Source: Rhodospirillales bacterium BBD 1991-14 (GTDB lineage: Bacteria > Pseudomonadota > Alphaproteobacteria > Kiloniellales > Kiloniellaceae). From it: 64,000 nt of DNA. Location: contig LYSY01000007.1 of NCBI GenBank assembly GCA_001657395.1, forward strand, positions 62,001 through 126,000. The letters are read 5' to 3'. Below, piece by piece: positions 16,826 to 26,285 of the stretch. The notes under the pieces were generated by a model that made no database searches, was not told the origin of the DNA, and worked only from the letters and a program-made list of their open reading frames with translations. How positions within the stretch are numbered: the stretch's first letter is position 1; each line of letters begins with the position of its first letter. The position numbers and the translations under genes were made by a program.

Positions 16826-18190
16826 TCAGCCGCGCGCGTCCTGCAGTCCGTAGAAGCCGTAGGCCGCCGCCAGGTAGGCCTTGCGCAGGAACGGCAGTGG
16901 AAAGCGCGGCAGCGGCGCGCGCAGCACCGCCGGCAGGGCCTCGGCCCCCTGACGCCCGGCGACCAGGGCGGCGAGCGCCCGCCCGGCATAGGCGGTAAAG
17001 GCAACGCCGTTGCCGTGATAGGCCAGGGCGGCGAAGAGCCCCGCCTCCCGGCCCCCGCCACGCCCCTCTTCCAGGGCGCCGACAAAGGGCACCAGCGGTT
17101 GGCTGAGACAGACCAGCCCGCGCCAGAAGAACTCTGTCTCAACCTCACGCCACAGAGGAAAGTGCCGCTCGAAAGCATGGCGCAGGCGCTGCGCACCGCG
17201 CTCTGCGGCCGCCGGAGAGCCCGACACCCCGCCGCGCCCGCCAAAAAGAAAGCGACCGTCCGGCAGCAAGCGGAAGTAATGCAGCAGCCGGCGGCTGTCG
17301 GCGCACATGGTGGTGGCCGTCCAGCCCTGCGCCGCCCGTTCCGCTTCGCTCAGGGGCCGGGTGACCAGGATGTTGGAGAGCACCGGCAGCAGCCGGCCCG
17401 CCAGCCCGGGCAGGCGCTGCTCCTCACTGTAGCCGTTGGTGGCGATGATGACCTTGCGCGCCGAAAGCCGGCCTTGCGGCGTGACCAGCAGGAAACCGGC
17501 AGCGCTGCGTTCCACGGCGAGGACGGGCGAGTTGCCGAAAACCCTGGTCCCGGCGTCGATCGCAGCACGCGCCAGGCCGCGCAGGTACTTCAGCGGATGA
17601 AGGCCGGTGCCCAGAGGAACCAGGAAGCCGCCGTGAAAGCCGCTGGCCGCGAGCCCCCGCCCGGCAAGGTCCGCAGGCGACAGGATCTGGCAGTCGAGAC
17701 CGAAGAGCCGGCGCAGGGTCTCCTGCTCGGCGCGCATCTCCGCCAGCCGGCCGGGACGGTGGGCGAGGACGATCTCGCCTTCGCCCGTCAGGTCCGCTGC
17801 GATGCCGCGGCTGGCGCAGAAATCCTTCACGAGGTCGATGGCCTCTACCTGGGCCTGGAAGAAGCGGCACGTCTCCTCGCGGCCGTAGCGGCGCTCCATG
17901 GCACCATAATCCAGCTTCGCCCCACCCAGACAGCAGAAGCCGCCGTTACGCCCGGAGGCGCCCCAGCCGGGGGTCCCCGCCTCCAACACCGCAACATCCA
18001 TACTGTCTTCCTCGGCGAGGCACAGCGCCGCCGTCAGGCCGGTGTAGCCGGCGCCGATGACGGCCACATCGCAGGCCGCCTCACCGGCCAGGGCGGGTGT
18101 CTCGCGGTCCAGCGGCGGGGCCGAAGCCTCCCAGTAGCTGCCGACCGCTGCCGCACGGTCGTAGAGGCTGGCGTGATAGAGACGGCTCAT
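16826..18190 (-). CDS. FAD-dependent amine oxidase, DAO family (PuuB/OrdL-like)
   Basis: A 454-aa flavoprotein. Dinucleotide-binding motif VIGAGYTGLTAALCLAE near residue 44, then GWGASGRNGGFCCLG, the subfamily mark of gamma-glutamylputrescine oxidase-like (OrdL) enzymes. It oxidises a secondary or primary amine, giving imine and H2O2 or reduced carrier. It converges with the UspA gene (21-base gap). Substrate could be a polyamine derivative or an N-methyl amine; context with betaine transport is suggestive only. Strong start: MSRLYHASLYDRAA, typical of OrdL-like N-termini. Confidence 0.8.
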   Translation of the reverse strand: MSRLYHASLYDRAAAVGSYWEASAPPLDRETPALAGEAACDVAVIGAGYTGLTAALCLAEEDSMDVAVLEAGTPGWGASGRNGGFCCLGGAKLDYGAMERRYGREETCRFFQAQVEAIDLVKDFCASRGIAADLTGEGEIVLAHRPGRLAEMRAEQETLRRLFGLDCQILSPADLAGRGLAASGFHGGFLVPLGTGLHPLKYLRGLARAAIDAGTRVFGNSPVLAVERSAAGFLLVTPQGRLSARKVIIATNGYSEEQRLPGLAGRLLPVLSNILVTRPLSEAERAAQGWTATTMCADSRRLLHYFRLLPDGRFLFGGRGGVSGSPAAAERGAQRLRHAFERHFPLWREVETEFFWRGLVCLSQPLVPFVGALEEGRGGGREAGLFAALAYHGNGVAFTAYAGRALAALVAGRQGAEALPAVLRAPLPRFPLPFLRKAYLAAAYGFYGLQDARG

Positions 18191-18341
18191 CAGAACGGTC
18201 TATTGGATTTCAGGCTTTCTGCAAAGGGTGGCCCGCTCTAGGAAGAGCGGCCCGGGCGCGCTATGCTCCGGTGAAACGGCATCGCAAGGCAGGCGTGCAG
18301 CCTGTTGCGACGAGACAGAGCACGGAACGGGGATCGGAACC

Positions 18342-18626
18342 ATGGGCTTCTTGAGCAAGCTGTTCGGCGGTGGCGGCGGAGAGACTGCGGCTCCGAGCGC
18401 GGACGCGATCGAGTACAAGGGCTTTCAGATCCAGCCGGCAGCGCGGCGGCAGGGCGGCCAGTGGCTTACCGCCGGCGTGATCCGCAAGGAAGTCGACGGC
18501 GAGATGAAGGAGCACAGCTTCCTGCGCGCCGATACCCATGCCTCGCAGCAGGACGCCGACGACTTCGCGCTCGTGAAGGGACGGCAGATCATCGACGAAC
18601 AAGGCGACCGCCTGTTCAAGGACTAG
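18342..18626 (+). CDS. HlyU-family protein
   Basis: A 94-aa protein: MGFLSKLFGGGGG opening, then IEYKGFQIQPAA and GQWLTAGVIRKE, matching the short HlyU domain family common in Alphaproteobacteria. HlyU of Vibrio activates haemolysin expression, but most alphaproteobacterial members are unstudied and the small beta-rich fold here has no evident DNA-binding motif. The start at 18342 follows GGGGATCGG; the frame continues upstream without conservation. Likely co-transcribed with the next small gene (15-base gap). Confidence 0.75.
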   Translation: MGFLSKLFGGGGGETAAPSADAIEYKGFQIQPAARRQGGQWLTAGVIRKEVDGEMKEHSFLRADTHASQQDADDFALVKGRQIIDEQGDRLFKD

Positions 18627-18650
18627 GCGCCTTTCTTTTGGATGCGGCCC

Positions 18651-18935
18651 ATGAACCTCGATGCCTTTCGTGACAGCCTCCAGGCCGGCGAACCGCCGGC
18701 GGACCTGAGCCTGCCCCTCGCCGCGCTGTGGCAGGCCGCCAAGGGCGACTGGAATGCCGCCCACCGCCTCGCCCAGACCGACGACAGCGCTGCGGGCGCC
18801 TGGGTCCATGCTTATCTGCACCGGGTGGAAGGCGACGAGAGCAACGCCGGCTACTGGTATCGCCGTGCCGGCAAGGACCACCCCAAGGGCCCCCTGGACG
18901 AGGAGTGGGCGGCCATCGCCGGCGCCCTGCTCTAA
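18651..18935 (+). CDS. Small conserved protein of unknown function
   Basis: 94-97 aa (ATG at 18642 or 18651). Helical, with ALWQAAKGDWNAAHRLAQ and the Trp/Tyr-rich AYLHRVEGDESNAGYWYRRAG, resembling a family of short helical-repeat proteins found singly in many bacteria. The pattern suggests a TPR/Sel1-like solenoid fragment. No catalytic residues seen; function unknown. Follows the HlyU-like gene. Confidence 0.65.
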   Translation: MNLDAFRDSLQAGEPPADLSLPLAALWQAAKGDWNAAHRLAQTDDSAAGAWVHAYLHRVEGDESNAGYWYRRAGKDHPKGPLDEEWAAIAGALL

Positions 18936-18950
18936 ACCCGTCCGAACACT

Positions 18951-19889
18951 CTATCGCCGCGCGTTTGCGACCCGCATACCGGCCGGCGTCGGGCGCAGCG
19001 AGCGTTCGATGAACTCGGCCAGTGCTTCGGCCGCCGTGTTCTGCTTCTTCTTGCTGCGGTAGAGACGGACCACCACATCGCCAAGGGCCGGTAGCCCGCC
19101 GGCCGGACCCAGGACCGGAACCCCCTCGCCGATGGTGCCGGCGGCAAAGGCCGAAACGCCCAGCCCGGCCAGCACGGCGGCCTGCAGGCTCGCGGTGCAG
19201 GCCGCGGTGTAGACTAGGCGATGCTCGATGCCGCGTGCGGCGAGATTCTCCAACATGGCCTCCCGATAGAAGCAGCCGGCCGGGTAGACCGCGAGCGGCA
19301 GCGGCGTGTCCTGCCTTTGCAGGAGTTGGCCATGGCCGACCCAGAGGATCGGCTCGCGCCAGAGCACCTTGCCCGGCGGTGCGTCCTGGCGGGGCTGACG
19401 CATGAGCACAAGATCCAGTTGCTCGGCGCGCAGCAGCTCGGTCAGGTCCACCGCCATGCCGGAGACCACTTCGATCTCAAAGGCGGAGTGCAGGCGCATG
19501 AAGCGGTTCAGCAGCGGCGGCAGTTGGGTCACCGCCAGTCCTTCCTGCGTGCCGAGCCGCACCTTGCCGGACCCGACCGGCAGACGCAGGGCCGCCACGG
19601 CATCGCCTTCGATGCGCAGCAGATCGCGCGCATACCCCAAAAGAACGGCCCCCTCCGCCGTGACCGCGACCCCTTGTTTGGAGCGCACCAGCAGCCGCGC
19701 CTTGGTGAGGGCCTCCAACTTGGAGATCTGGTTGCTGATGGTCGACTGGGAGCGCCCGATCCGGTGTCCGGCCCCGGTGAAACTGCCGGCCTCCACCGCC
19801 GCGACAAAGGTCCTCAGCAACTCCAAGTCAAGCTGAGGGCGGGGATAATGCACCGGTGCGTGCCAATCCATCGAAATCCCCTCTGACAT
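18951..19889 (-). CDS. LysR-family regulator, divergent from the NAS-like gene
   Basis: A 312-aa LysR protein: winged HTH (FVAAVEAGSFTGAGHRIGRSQSTISNQISKLE) and a substrate-binding-like effector domain. It is transcribed divergently from the nicotianamine-synthase-like gene with a 91-base gap, the classical arrangement of a LysR regulator and its target, so it probably controls the NAS-like/LysE/methyltransferase operon. The effector could be metal status or the product; unknown. Confidence 0.85.
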   Translation of the reverse strand: MSEGISMDWHAPVHYPRPQLDLELLRTFVAAVEAGSFTGAGHRIGRSQSTISNQISKLEALTKARLLVRSKQGVAVTAEGAVLLGYARDLLRIEGDAVAALRLPVGSGKVRLGTQEGLAVTQLPPLLNRFMRLHSAFEIEVVSGMAVDLTELLRAEQLDLVLMRQPRQDAPPGKVLWREPILWVGHGQLLQRQDTPLPLAVYPAGCFYREAMLENLAARGIEHRLVYTAACTASLQAAVLAGLGVSAFAAGTIGEGVPVLGPAGGLPALGDVVVRLYRSKKKQNTAAEALAEFIERSLRPTPAGMRVANARR

Positions 19890-19980
19890 GTATCCGAATT
19901 ACGAATGTGACATAGGGTTGTGGTTTGAGCAATCATTGGGGTTACTCGGTACGCTGTGCCTCTGACAGGAAGGCAGGAAG

Positions 19981-20868
19981 ATGGAAGAGCGGATCCAGGA
20001 AGGGTTGCTGCGCGGGCTTGCCGGTTTCTACCCCGGATCCGAGCTGCTGAAGCGGTTCGGAGACCACATCCAATCCTTAGTTGAGGCCGCGGAGCGGACG
20101 GCGGAGGACGGCGACCCTGAACGCCACATCGCCGCCTTGCTGGCGTTGGAGGCTGTGCTGCTGAGCGATCTGCTGTCCGATCCGGAAGCACGCGAAGTGG
20201 TGCATGGCGAGGACATGCAGGCCGCCATGGCGACCAGCCAGCGGCTGTTCGCCGACTTCGAATGCCGCCTGGAAGACGCCTTCGTAGCGGACATCGACCG
20301 GGTCAAAGATCCGCAGCGCTACCTCAGCGACTGCGACTCGGAAACGCGCGGCTACCTCGCACGCTACCGCGCTCTGGCGGCGGCGGAGATTGCCCTGGCC
20401 GGGATCGGCCCGCAGGACCGGGTCGTCTTCGTCGGGGCCGGCTGCCTGCCCATCACGGCGATGGAGTACGTGCGCCGGACAGGCTGCCGGGTCGACGCCG
20501 TCGAGATCCTCCGCGACAGGGCCGCGCAGGCCGGCGCGGTCATCGACCGCCTGGGCCTGGCCGACAGCCTGCAGGTGATCGCCGCCGACGGCCGTACGGT
20601 GGACTTTGCCGAATACAGCGTCATTCTGGTGGGGGTTCTGGCCGAGCCCAAGGCCGCGATCTTCGCCCGCATCGCCGGCAGCACCGCCGCGGACAGCCGC
20701 GTGCTCTGCCGCACGACGGAGGGCCTGCGTCAGTTCATCTACAAGCCGACGGCCCCGGAATCCCTGCTGCCCTATCAGGCCCAGACGATCAGCCGTGCCC
20801 GCGGCTTCCAGACGCTCTCCACGCTATGCCTGGGCCGGGTGTCACTGAAACCGGACGGCGCGGCCTGA
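19981..20868 (+). CDS. Nicotianamine synthase-like protein
   Basis: A 295-aa protein with the nicotianamine-synthase (NAS/CntL) Rossmann core: VVFVGAGCLPITAMEYV for S-adenosylmethionine, then RVDAVEILRDRAAQA, the block VLAEPKAAIFARIAG and CRTTEGLRQFIYKP. These correspond closely to the archaeal enzyme (LAEPK, R-T-x-G-x-R, Y-x-P) and to plant NAS and staphylococcal CntL. The N-terminal ~130 residues are helical, as in the family. The reaction would move aminobutyrate groups from SAM onto an amino group or onto another SAM-derived unit, giving a nicotianamine-like metal chelator. Good match in the core; precise product unknown. It overlaps the exporter gene by one base (TGATG). Confidence 0.8.
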   Translation: MEERIQEGLLRGLAGFYPGSELLKRFGDHIQSLVEAAERTAEDGDPERHIAALLALEAVLLSDLLSDPEAREVVHGEDMQAAMATSQRLFADFECRLEDAFVADIDRVKDPQRYLSDCDSETRGYLARYRALAAAEIALAGIGPQDRVVFVGAGCLPITAMEYVRRTGCRVDAVEILRDRAAQAGAVIDRLGLADSLQVIAADGRTVDFAEYSVILVGVLAEPKAAIFARIAGSTAADSRVLCRTTEGLRQFIYKPTAPESLLPYQAQTISRARGFQTLSTLCLGRVSLKPDGAA

Positions 20869-21515
20869 TGGAAACCCACCTCGGACTGCTGAGTGTTGCC
20901 GGCGTCTGGGCCATCGCCGCCATGTCGCCAGGACCCAACTTCCTGATCTCCGCACAGTCCACCCTGCTGTTCGGACGCAGGAAGGGCCTGGCCACAGTGT
21001 TGGGGATCGTCTGCGGCACTGTGGTCTGGGGGCTGGCCGGGTTCTTCGGCCTCTCCGCTGTGATGGCCGCCGCGCCCGGTGCCTTTCTCCTGCTCTCGGT
21101 CATCGGCGGCGGCTATCTCATCTATCTCGGCCTGCGCCTTGTCTACAGTGCGCTCGGCGCGTCCGGCCTGGGCGCTGCCTTGCAGGAAAACCCGCCATCG
21201 CAGGTTTCGGCCTGGCGCCGCGGTCTGCTGACGAACCTCGCCAACCCCAAGACCGTCGCCTTCGTCGGCAGCCTCTTCATTGCGACCCTGCCGGCTCCCG
21301 CGCCGCTTTGGGTCGGACTTGCGGCCGTGACCATCATGGCCGTCACCTCCTTCACCTGGTACTCGCTGGTGGTCGCCACCCTGGCCTGGCCGCAGATCCG
21401 TGCCGCCTATGGCCGCGCCCAGGGCTGGATCAATGCCACCGCCGGCATCGTCTTCGTGTTCCTCGGTCTTCGCCTGGCTGTCTCCGACCTTCCGACACTG
21501 GCAGCCGGCGCCTAG
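20868..21515 (+). CDS. LysE-family exporter
   Basis: A 215-aa LysE/RhtB-family translocator with five to six hydrophobic helices; family motif SPGPNFLISAQ near residue 23 and NLANPKTVAFVGSLF. LysE proteins export amino acids and related compounds. The ATG shares a base with the NAS-like stop (TGATG), so the two are translationally coupled, which makes the NAS-like product the natural candidate cargo. Known metallophore loci use MFS or DMT exporters for this step; use of LysE would be a new combination. Confidence 0.85.
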   Translation: METHLGLLSVAGVWAIAAMSPGPNFLISAQSTLLFGRRKGLATVLGIVCGTVVWGLAGFFGLSAVMAAAPGAFLLLSVIGGGYLIYLGLRLVYSALGASGLGAALQENPPSQVSAWRRGLLTNLANPKTVAFVGSLFIATLPAPAPLWVGLAAVTIMAVTSFTWYSLVVATLAWPQIRAAYGRAQGWINATAGIVFVFLGLRLAVSDLPTLAAGA

Positions 21516-21611
21516 TGCAGTCGCTGGGAGAGGCTTCCGGCCCCTTCCGGTGACACGTCAATTGCGGTTCTTCCCCCTTTCCCGAACCTCAGTGCAAAAG
21601 GAGACGACACC

Positions 21612-22652
21612 GTGTCAGATGCTGCTGATCTCTTGATTGCCAACGACATTCCCTCGGAGGCTTCCACGCTTGACCTGGCAAGCGTGGAGGTCTCCGCCAA
21701 AAGCTTCCTCGGCCTGGCGCAGCCGTCATGTCTGACAGAGACCCTGCGTTTGCGGCTCACCGACCAATGCTATCTGCCTAAGGCCGATGCCCCCTTGCGG
21801 GACTGGGTTGCCCGGGTGGCCTGTCCGGCTTTCCTGGCTTACCGCCGCAAGCACCCGGAAGCCGCCGCGGCGCTCAGGCGGTTCTGCACAATCGGCACCG
21901 GCGCCGGGCTGGACGCCCTGGCCGCAGCCGAGGTGCTGAAACCATCCATGATCGCGGTCACCGACCTGCACCGCGCCGTGGTCGACCAGGCCATGGCCAA
22001 CGTTCTTGCAAATCTGAAGCGGCCGGAGAGCGTCATCCTGCGCAGCGGTGTGGGCGATCTGCTCGCACCTTTCGCCGGCAGCGGTCTCCGCTTCGATCTG
22101 ATCTACGAGAACCTTCCGAACATTCCACTGCCCGCAGACATCTCCCTGGAAGACGGGCAGGCCAGCGCCAGCTTCATCGCGCCGCGCGGCGAAGCCGTTC
22201 CGCCGCTGGCCCGCGACTTTCTGCTGGACCTGCACATCGCCTTCCTGCTGCAGGCGCGCGGCTTCCTCAGCCCCGGCGGCACGGTCCTTTGTTCCATCGG
22301 CGCGCGTCTGCCCCTGCGCGCCGTGCTGCGCAGCTTTGCCGCCGTGGACTTCAGCGCCGAGATTTTGCTCTACAGCTGGAAGATCCAAAGCGAGGCCGAA
22401 GAGGTGATCGGCGGTTATGCCGAAGCCCAGGAAGACGGGCACGGCCCCTTCCACTTCTACCTGGCCGAGGACCTGGATGCGGCCTTCGCCGGCGCAATCC
22501 CGGTGCAGTCCACCAGCGAGGCGCTGGCCCTGGAAAGCGCGCTGGCGCCGAAGCGGATCGATCCGGCCAGCGCCCTCAAGCTGCACCGGGCGGGCAGAAC
22601 CGTCGGCCATACCGCAGCCGTGATCGAGGGACAGCCAACCGCAGGGAGTTAA
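21612..22652 (+). CDS. SAM-dependent methyltransferase
   Basis: A 346-aa class I methyltransferase. SAM motif I is FCTIGTGAGLDALAAAE (about residues 91-107), and the post-IV segment DLIYENLPNIPLP holds an N-x-P-N variant of the NPPY-type motif used by N- and small-molecule methyltransferases. The C-terminal half (HIAFLLQARGFLSPGG, HGPFHFYLAED) faintly recalls methionine S-methyltransferase-like domains. GTG start at 21612 with AGGAG eight bases upstream. Third in the operon with the NAS-like and LysE genes (96-base gap), so it probably modifies the chelator or supplies its precursor. Its stop overlaps that of the convergent ATPase gene. Confidence 0.7.
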   Translation: MSDAADLLIANDIPSEASTLDLASVEVSAKSFLGLAQPSCLTETLRLRLTDQCYLPKADAPLRDWVARVACPAFLAYRRKHPEAAAALRRFCTIGTGAGLDALAAAEVLKPSMIAVTDLHRAVVDQAMANVLANLKRPESVILRSGVGDLLAPFAGSGLRFDLIYENLPNIPLPADISLEDGQASASFIAPRGEAVPPLARDFLLDLHIAFLLQARGFLSPGGTVLCSIGARLPLRAVLRSFAAVDFSAEILLYSWKIQSEAEEVIGGYAEAQEDGHGPFHFYLAEDLDAAFAGAIPVQSTSEALALESALAPKRIDPASALKLHRAGRTVGHTAAVIEGQPTAGS

Positions 22653-23485
22653 GAGCCGGCGTTGCGCCGCCGCGGCACGCCGACGCGTGGGACCGCGGCG
22701 AGAAGCGCCTGGGTGTAGGGATGTTGGGGGGCGTTGAAGACGGCTTCGACGCCCCCTTCCTCCACCACCTCGCCGTGGCGCATGACCGCCACCCGGTCGG
22801 CGACATGGCGGACGACGGCAAGGTCGTGGGAGATGAAGAGGTAGCTGAGACCGAGGCGTTCGCGCAGGTCCATGAAGAGGTTCAGCACCTGGGCCTGCAC
22901 CGAGACGTCCAGCGCCGAGACCGGTTCGTCGGCAACGATGAGATCGGGATGGGTGATCAGGGCGCGGGCGATGGCGATACGCTGACGCTGACCGCCGGAG
23001 AACTCGTGCGGAAAGCGCTCCGCATCGCGCGGCTTCAGGCCGACGGAGTCCAGAACCTCGGCGATGCGCGCCTTGCGCTCGGCGGCGCTCACGCCGCTCT
23101 CCAGCGCGTCCAGGGGTTCGGCGATCGTCCAGCCGATCTTGCGCCGCGGGTCGAGCGAGCCGTAGGGGTCCTGAAAGACCATCTGGGCATGGCGCCGCAG
23201 GGCCCGCAGACCGGCCGGCGGCAGCGCGAAGACATCTTGCCCCATCATCTCCACCCGCCCGGCCGTCGGCCGCTCCAGCGCCAGGACGGTGCGCGCCAGG
23301 CTGGACTTGCCGCTGCCCGACTCGCCCACCACGGCCAGGCTCTCCCCTTTGGCGAGTTGCAGGCTGACGGCGTTCAGCGCCCGAAACCGCGGCGCCGGCG
23401 CGAGCAGGCGTTCGCGCGGCAGGGGGTAGTCGAGGGTGAGGCCCTCGACGCGCAGCAGCATGGGGGCCGTCGCGCCGGCCGTCAT
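22649..23485 (-). CDS. Dpp/Opp/Cnt-type ABC transporter ATPase, second subunit
   Basis: A 278-aa DppF/OppF-like ATPase: Walker A GESGSGKSS, Q-loop FQDPYGSLDPR, signature FSGGQRQRIAIAR, Walker B LIVADEP, and the C-terminal AVFNAPQHPYTQALL typical of the oligopeptide/nickel transporter branch. The start at 23485 overlaps the stop of the preceding ATPase by four bases (ATGA). Last gene of a five-gene importer operon. It lacks an obvious 4Fe-4S motif. Works as a heterodimer with the DppD-like subunit. Confidence 0.9.
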   Translation of the reverse strand: MTAGATAPMLLRVEGLTLDYPLPRERLLAPAPRFRALNAVSLQLAKGESLAVVGESGSGKSSLARTVLALERPTAGRVEMMGQDVFALPPAGLRALRRHAQMVFQDPYGSLDPRRKIGWTIAEPLDALESGVSAAERKARIAEVLDSVGLKPRDAERFPHEFSGGQRQRIAIARALITHPDLIVADEPVSALDVSVQAQVLNLFMDLRERLGLSYLFISHDLAVVRHVADRVAVMRHGEVVEEGGVEAVFNAPQHPYTQALLAAVPRVGVPRRRNAGS

Positions 23486-24468
23486 GCCGGCACCTCCGTC
23501 CCGTGCGGATAAAGACAGGCGACGCGGTGCCCGTCCTCCAGCACCCGCTCGGCCGGCGGGCCGGGCAGGCAATCGGGCGCCGCCCGCGGGCAGCGCCCGG
23601 CGAAGACGCAGCCCCGGGGCCGATGCTGCGGATCGGGTACACGCCCCGGGATGGTGGCCAGGCGCCGCCCCGCCGGCAGAGCCCTGTCCAGGGCATGGGG
23701 CGAGGCCGCCAGCAGTCCGCGGGTGTAGGGGTGGGCCATGCGCTCGAATACTGCCGCCGTGGTGCCGCGCTCCACCACGCAGCCGGCATACATCACCAGC
23801 ATGGAGGCCGTGTTCTGCCAGACCACGGCGAGGTCGTGGGTGATGAGCATCAGGGCCATGCGCGCCTCGACCGTGACATCGGCCAGGAGATCGAGGATCT
23901 CCACCTGGCTGGTCACGTCGAGGGCGGTGGTCGGTTCGTCAGCGATGAGAACCGCCGGGTCGCAGGCCAGGGCGATGGCGATCACCACGCGCTGGCGCTG
24001 GCCGCCGGAGAGCTGGTGCGGATAGAGCCCGGGCGCAAAGCGCGGCTGCGGCAGGCCGACCCGGTCCAGCAGCTTCACCGCCCGGGTCTCCGCTTCGCCG
24101 CGCCCGAGACCCAGGTGCCAGCGCAGCCCCTCGGCCACCTGGTCTCCGATGGTCTTCACCGGGTTGAGCGCCGTCATGGGTTCCTGAAAGACCATGGCGA
24201 TGCGCCGGCCGCGGATGTGGCAGAGCGCGTCCTCGTCCAGCGCCAGGAGGTCGCCGCCTTCGAAGAGGATGCGGCCTTCGGCCCGGGCCGCCGCCGGCAG
24301 CAACCCCATGACGGCCAGCGCCGTCATCGACTTGCCGCAACCGGACTCGCCGACGATCCCCAGCTGCTCGCCGGCCGCAAGGTCGAAGCTGACGCCGTCC
24401 AGCAGCGTCGCCGGCCCGTCGGGCGTTGCGATGGTGACGCGCAGATCCTGCAGGCTGAGCAGCGTCAT
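23482..24468 (-). CDS. Dpp/Opp/Cnt-type ABC transporter ATPase, first subunit
   Basis: A 328-aa DppD/OppD-like ATPase: Walker A GESGCGKSM, Q-loop FQEPMTALNP, signature [14 protein letters not shown], Walker B VLIADEP, and the family C-terminus with cysteines (GCVFAGRCPRAAPDC) that bind a metal or 4Fe-4S centre in DppD-type subunits. Start at 24468 lies seven bases after the permease stop. Part of the importer operon 22649-27851. Confidence 0.9.
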   Translation of the reverse strand: MTLLSLQDLRVTIATPDGPATLLDGVSFDLAAGEQLGIVGESGCGKSMTALAVMGLLPAAARAEGRILFEGGDLLALDEDALCHIRGRRIAMVFQEPMTALNPVKTIGDQVAEGLRWHLGLGRGEAETRAVKLLDRVGLPQPRFAPGLYPHQLSGGQRQRVVIAIALACDPAVLIADEPTTALDVTSQVEILDLLADVTVEARMALMLITHDLAVVWQNTASMLVMYAGCVVERGTTAAVFERMAHPYTRGLLAASPHALDRALPAGRRLATIPGRVPDPQHRPRGCVFAGRCPRAAPDCLPGPPAERVLEDGHRVACLYPHGTEVPA

Positions 24469-24475
24469 GACGTCC

Positions 24476-25339
24476 TCACCGCAACCGCCGCAGGCGCGGG
24501 TCCAGGAGGTCGCGCAGGCCGTCGCCCAGCAGGTTGAGGCCGAGGACCGTGACCATGATGGCAAGGCCCGGAAAGACCGCGAGTTGCGGGGCGATGAACA
24601 TGAGGGTCTGGGCCTCGTTCAGCATCTTGCCCCAGCTCGGGTTCGGCGGTTGGGTGCCGAGACCGAGATAACTCAGCCCCGCTTCAGCCAGGATCGCCAG
24701 CGCAAACTGGATGGTCATCTGGACGATCAGCAGGCTGGCGATGTTGGGCAGGATATGGTCGATGGTGATACGGGTGCGCCCGCGGCCCGCCACCCGCGCA
24801 GCCAGGACGAAGTCGCGCTTCCAGAGGCTGAGGGCCGCCGCGCGGGTCAGGCGCGCGAAGACCGGAATGTTGAAGATGCCGATGGCGATGATGGCGTTGA
24901 TCGCCCCGGGCCCGAAAAGCGCGGTGATCATCACCGCGGACAGCAGGGCGGGAAAGGCGAAGGTGAAGTCGTTGAAGCGCATCACGACCTCCTCCACCAA
25001 GCCGCGGCGGGCCGCCGCCAGGGCACCGAGCGGCACCCCGATGCCGGCGCCGATGCCGACGGCCACCAGGGAAACGGCGATGGAATTCACCGCCCCGGCC
25101 ATGATGCGCGACAGCACGTCGCGGCCGAACTGGTCGGTGCCCAGCCAGTGATCGGCCGAAGGCGGCTGCAGCTTGCCGGGTATGTCGATGACGCTGACGG
25201 CGTAGGGCGTCCAGACCAGCGACACCAGGGCCACCGCGATCAGCGTCAGAGTCACCGCGAGACCGATCATGAGGTTCGCCTGGCCGCGGCCGCGCTGCCA
25301 GTACTCGCGAAGGGCCGAGGGCTGTGTCTCAGACGACAT
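24476..25339 (-). CDS. Dpp/Opp/Cnt-type ABC transporter permease (DppC-like)
   Basis: A 287-aa membrane permease: N-terminal helix, HWLGTDQFGRDVLSRIMAGA, which is the DppC/OppC signature, then about five helices with the EAA-type loop (AARVAGRGRTRITIDHILPN). Overlaps the DppB-like gene by 11 bases, indicating tight coupling. Forms the translocation pore with the DppB-like subunit. Confidence 0.9.
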   Translation of the reverse strand: MSSETQPSALREYWQRGRGQANLMIGLAVTLTLIAVALVSLVWTPYAVSVIDIPGKLQPPSADHWLGTDQFGRDVLSRIMAGAVNSIAVSLVAVGIGAGIGVPLGALAAARRGLVEEVVMRFNDFTFAFPALLSAVMITALFGPGAINAIIAIGIFNIPVFARLTRAAALSLWKRDFVLAARVAGRGRTRITIDHILPNIASLLIVQMTIQFALAILAEAGLSYLGLGTQPPNPSWGKMLNEAQTLMFIAPQLAVFPGLAIMVTVLGLNLLGDGLRDLLDPRLRRLR

Positions 25340-26285
25340 GATGGCCTCCGCGCAGCCGCGGATCGAGCACGGCGTAGAGCAGGTCGACCACGAAGTTGAC
25401 GACCACCACGCTGGCCGCCAGCAGGATCACCAGGTCCTTCACCACGATAAGGTCGCGCTGGGCAATGGCCTGAAAGATCAGACGCCCGAGGCCCGGCAGG
25501 TAGAAGACGTTCTCGATGATGATGGTGCCGGCCAGGAGGAAAGAGAACTGCAGCCCCATGATGGTGACAACGGGAATGAGGGCGTTGCGCACGGCATGGC
25601 TCCAGAGGGCGGCACGGCGGCTGAGGCCCTTGGCCCGGGCGGTGCGCACGAAGTCCTCGCCCAGGGTTTCCAGCACCGAGGAGCGGGTGACCCGGGCAAG
25701 GATTGCCGCCTGCGGCAAGGCCAAGGCAACGGCGGGCAGGATCAGGGTCTTCAGCGCCGGCCAGAAGCCGGCATCCCAGCCCGCGAAACCCCCGGCCGGC
25801 AAGACCTGCCAGTGTACCGCGAAGAGCAGGATCAGCAGCATGGCGAACCAGAAGTTGGGAATGGCGATACCGAGTTGGGTGAACCCCATCACGCCGACGT
25901 CGGCAGGCTTGTTGCGCCGCGCCGCCGCCAACACACCGAGCGGAATGGCCAGCGCCGTGGAAAGCACGATGGCCATCAGGGCCAGAGGAAGGGTGAGGCC
26001 GATGCGCTCGCCCACCAGTTCCCAGACCGGAACGCCGTAGGTGTAGCTGCGGCCGAGATCGCCGGTCACCAACCCGCCGAGCCAGACGAAGTAGCGCTCG
26101 ACCGCCGGCCGGTCGAGCCCCATCTCCGCACGCAACGCCGCCAGTGTGTCGGCGCGCGCGTTCACACCCAGGATGATGGCCGCCGGGTCGCCCGGCAGCA
26201 CCTCCATCACCAGAAAGACCAGCAGGCTCGCCACCAGCAGGGTAATGACCAGCGCGGTCAGCCGCTGAACGAGGAAGAGAGCCAT
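25329..26285 (-). CDS. Dpp/Opp/Cnt-type ABC transporter permease (DppB-like)
   Basis: A 318-aa membrane permease of the DppB/OppB/NikB type: MALFLVQRLTALVITLLVASL opening helix, then periplasmic region, and the cytoplasmic loop VRTARAKGLSRRAALWSHAVRN. Second gene of the importer operon, 75 bases after the binding protein. Such a gap, with a hairpin-prone sequence, often lowers permease relative to binding-protein expression. Confidence 0.9.
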   Translation of the reverse strand: MALFLVQRLTALVITLLVASLLVFLVMEVLPGDPAAIILGVNARADTLAALRAEMGLDRPAVERYFVWLGGLVTGDLGRSYTYGVPVWELVGERIGLTLPLALMAIVLSTALAIPLGVLAAARRNKPADVGVMGFTQLGIAIPNFWFAMLLILLFAVHWQVLPAGGFAGWDAGFWPALKTLILPAVALALPQAAILARVTRSSVLETLGEDFVRTARAKGLSRRAALWSHAVRNALIPVVTIMGLQFSFLLAGTIIIENVFYLPGLGRLIFQAIAQRDLIVVKDLVILLAASVVVVNFVVDLLYAVLDPRLRGGHHVV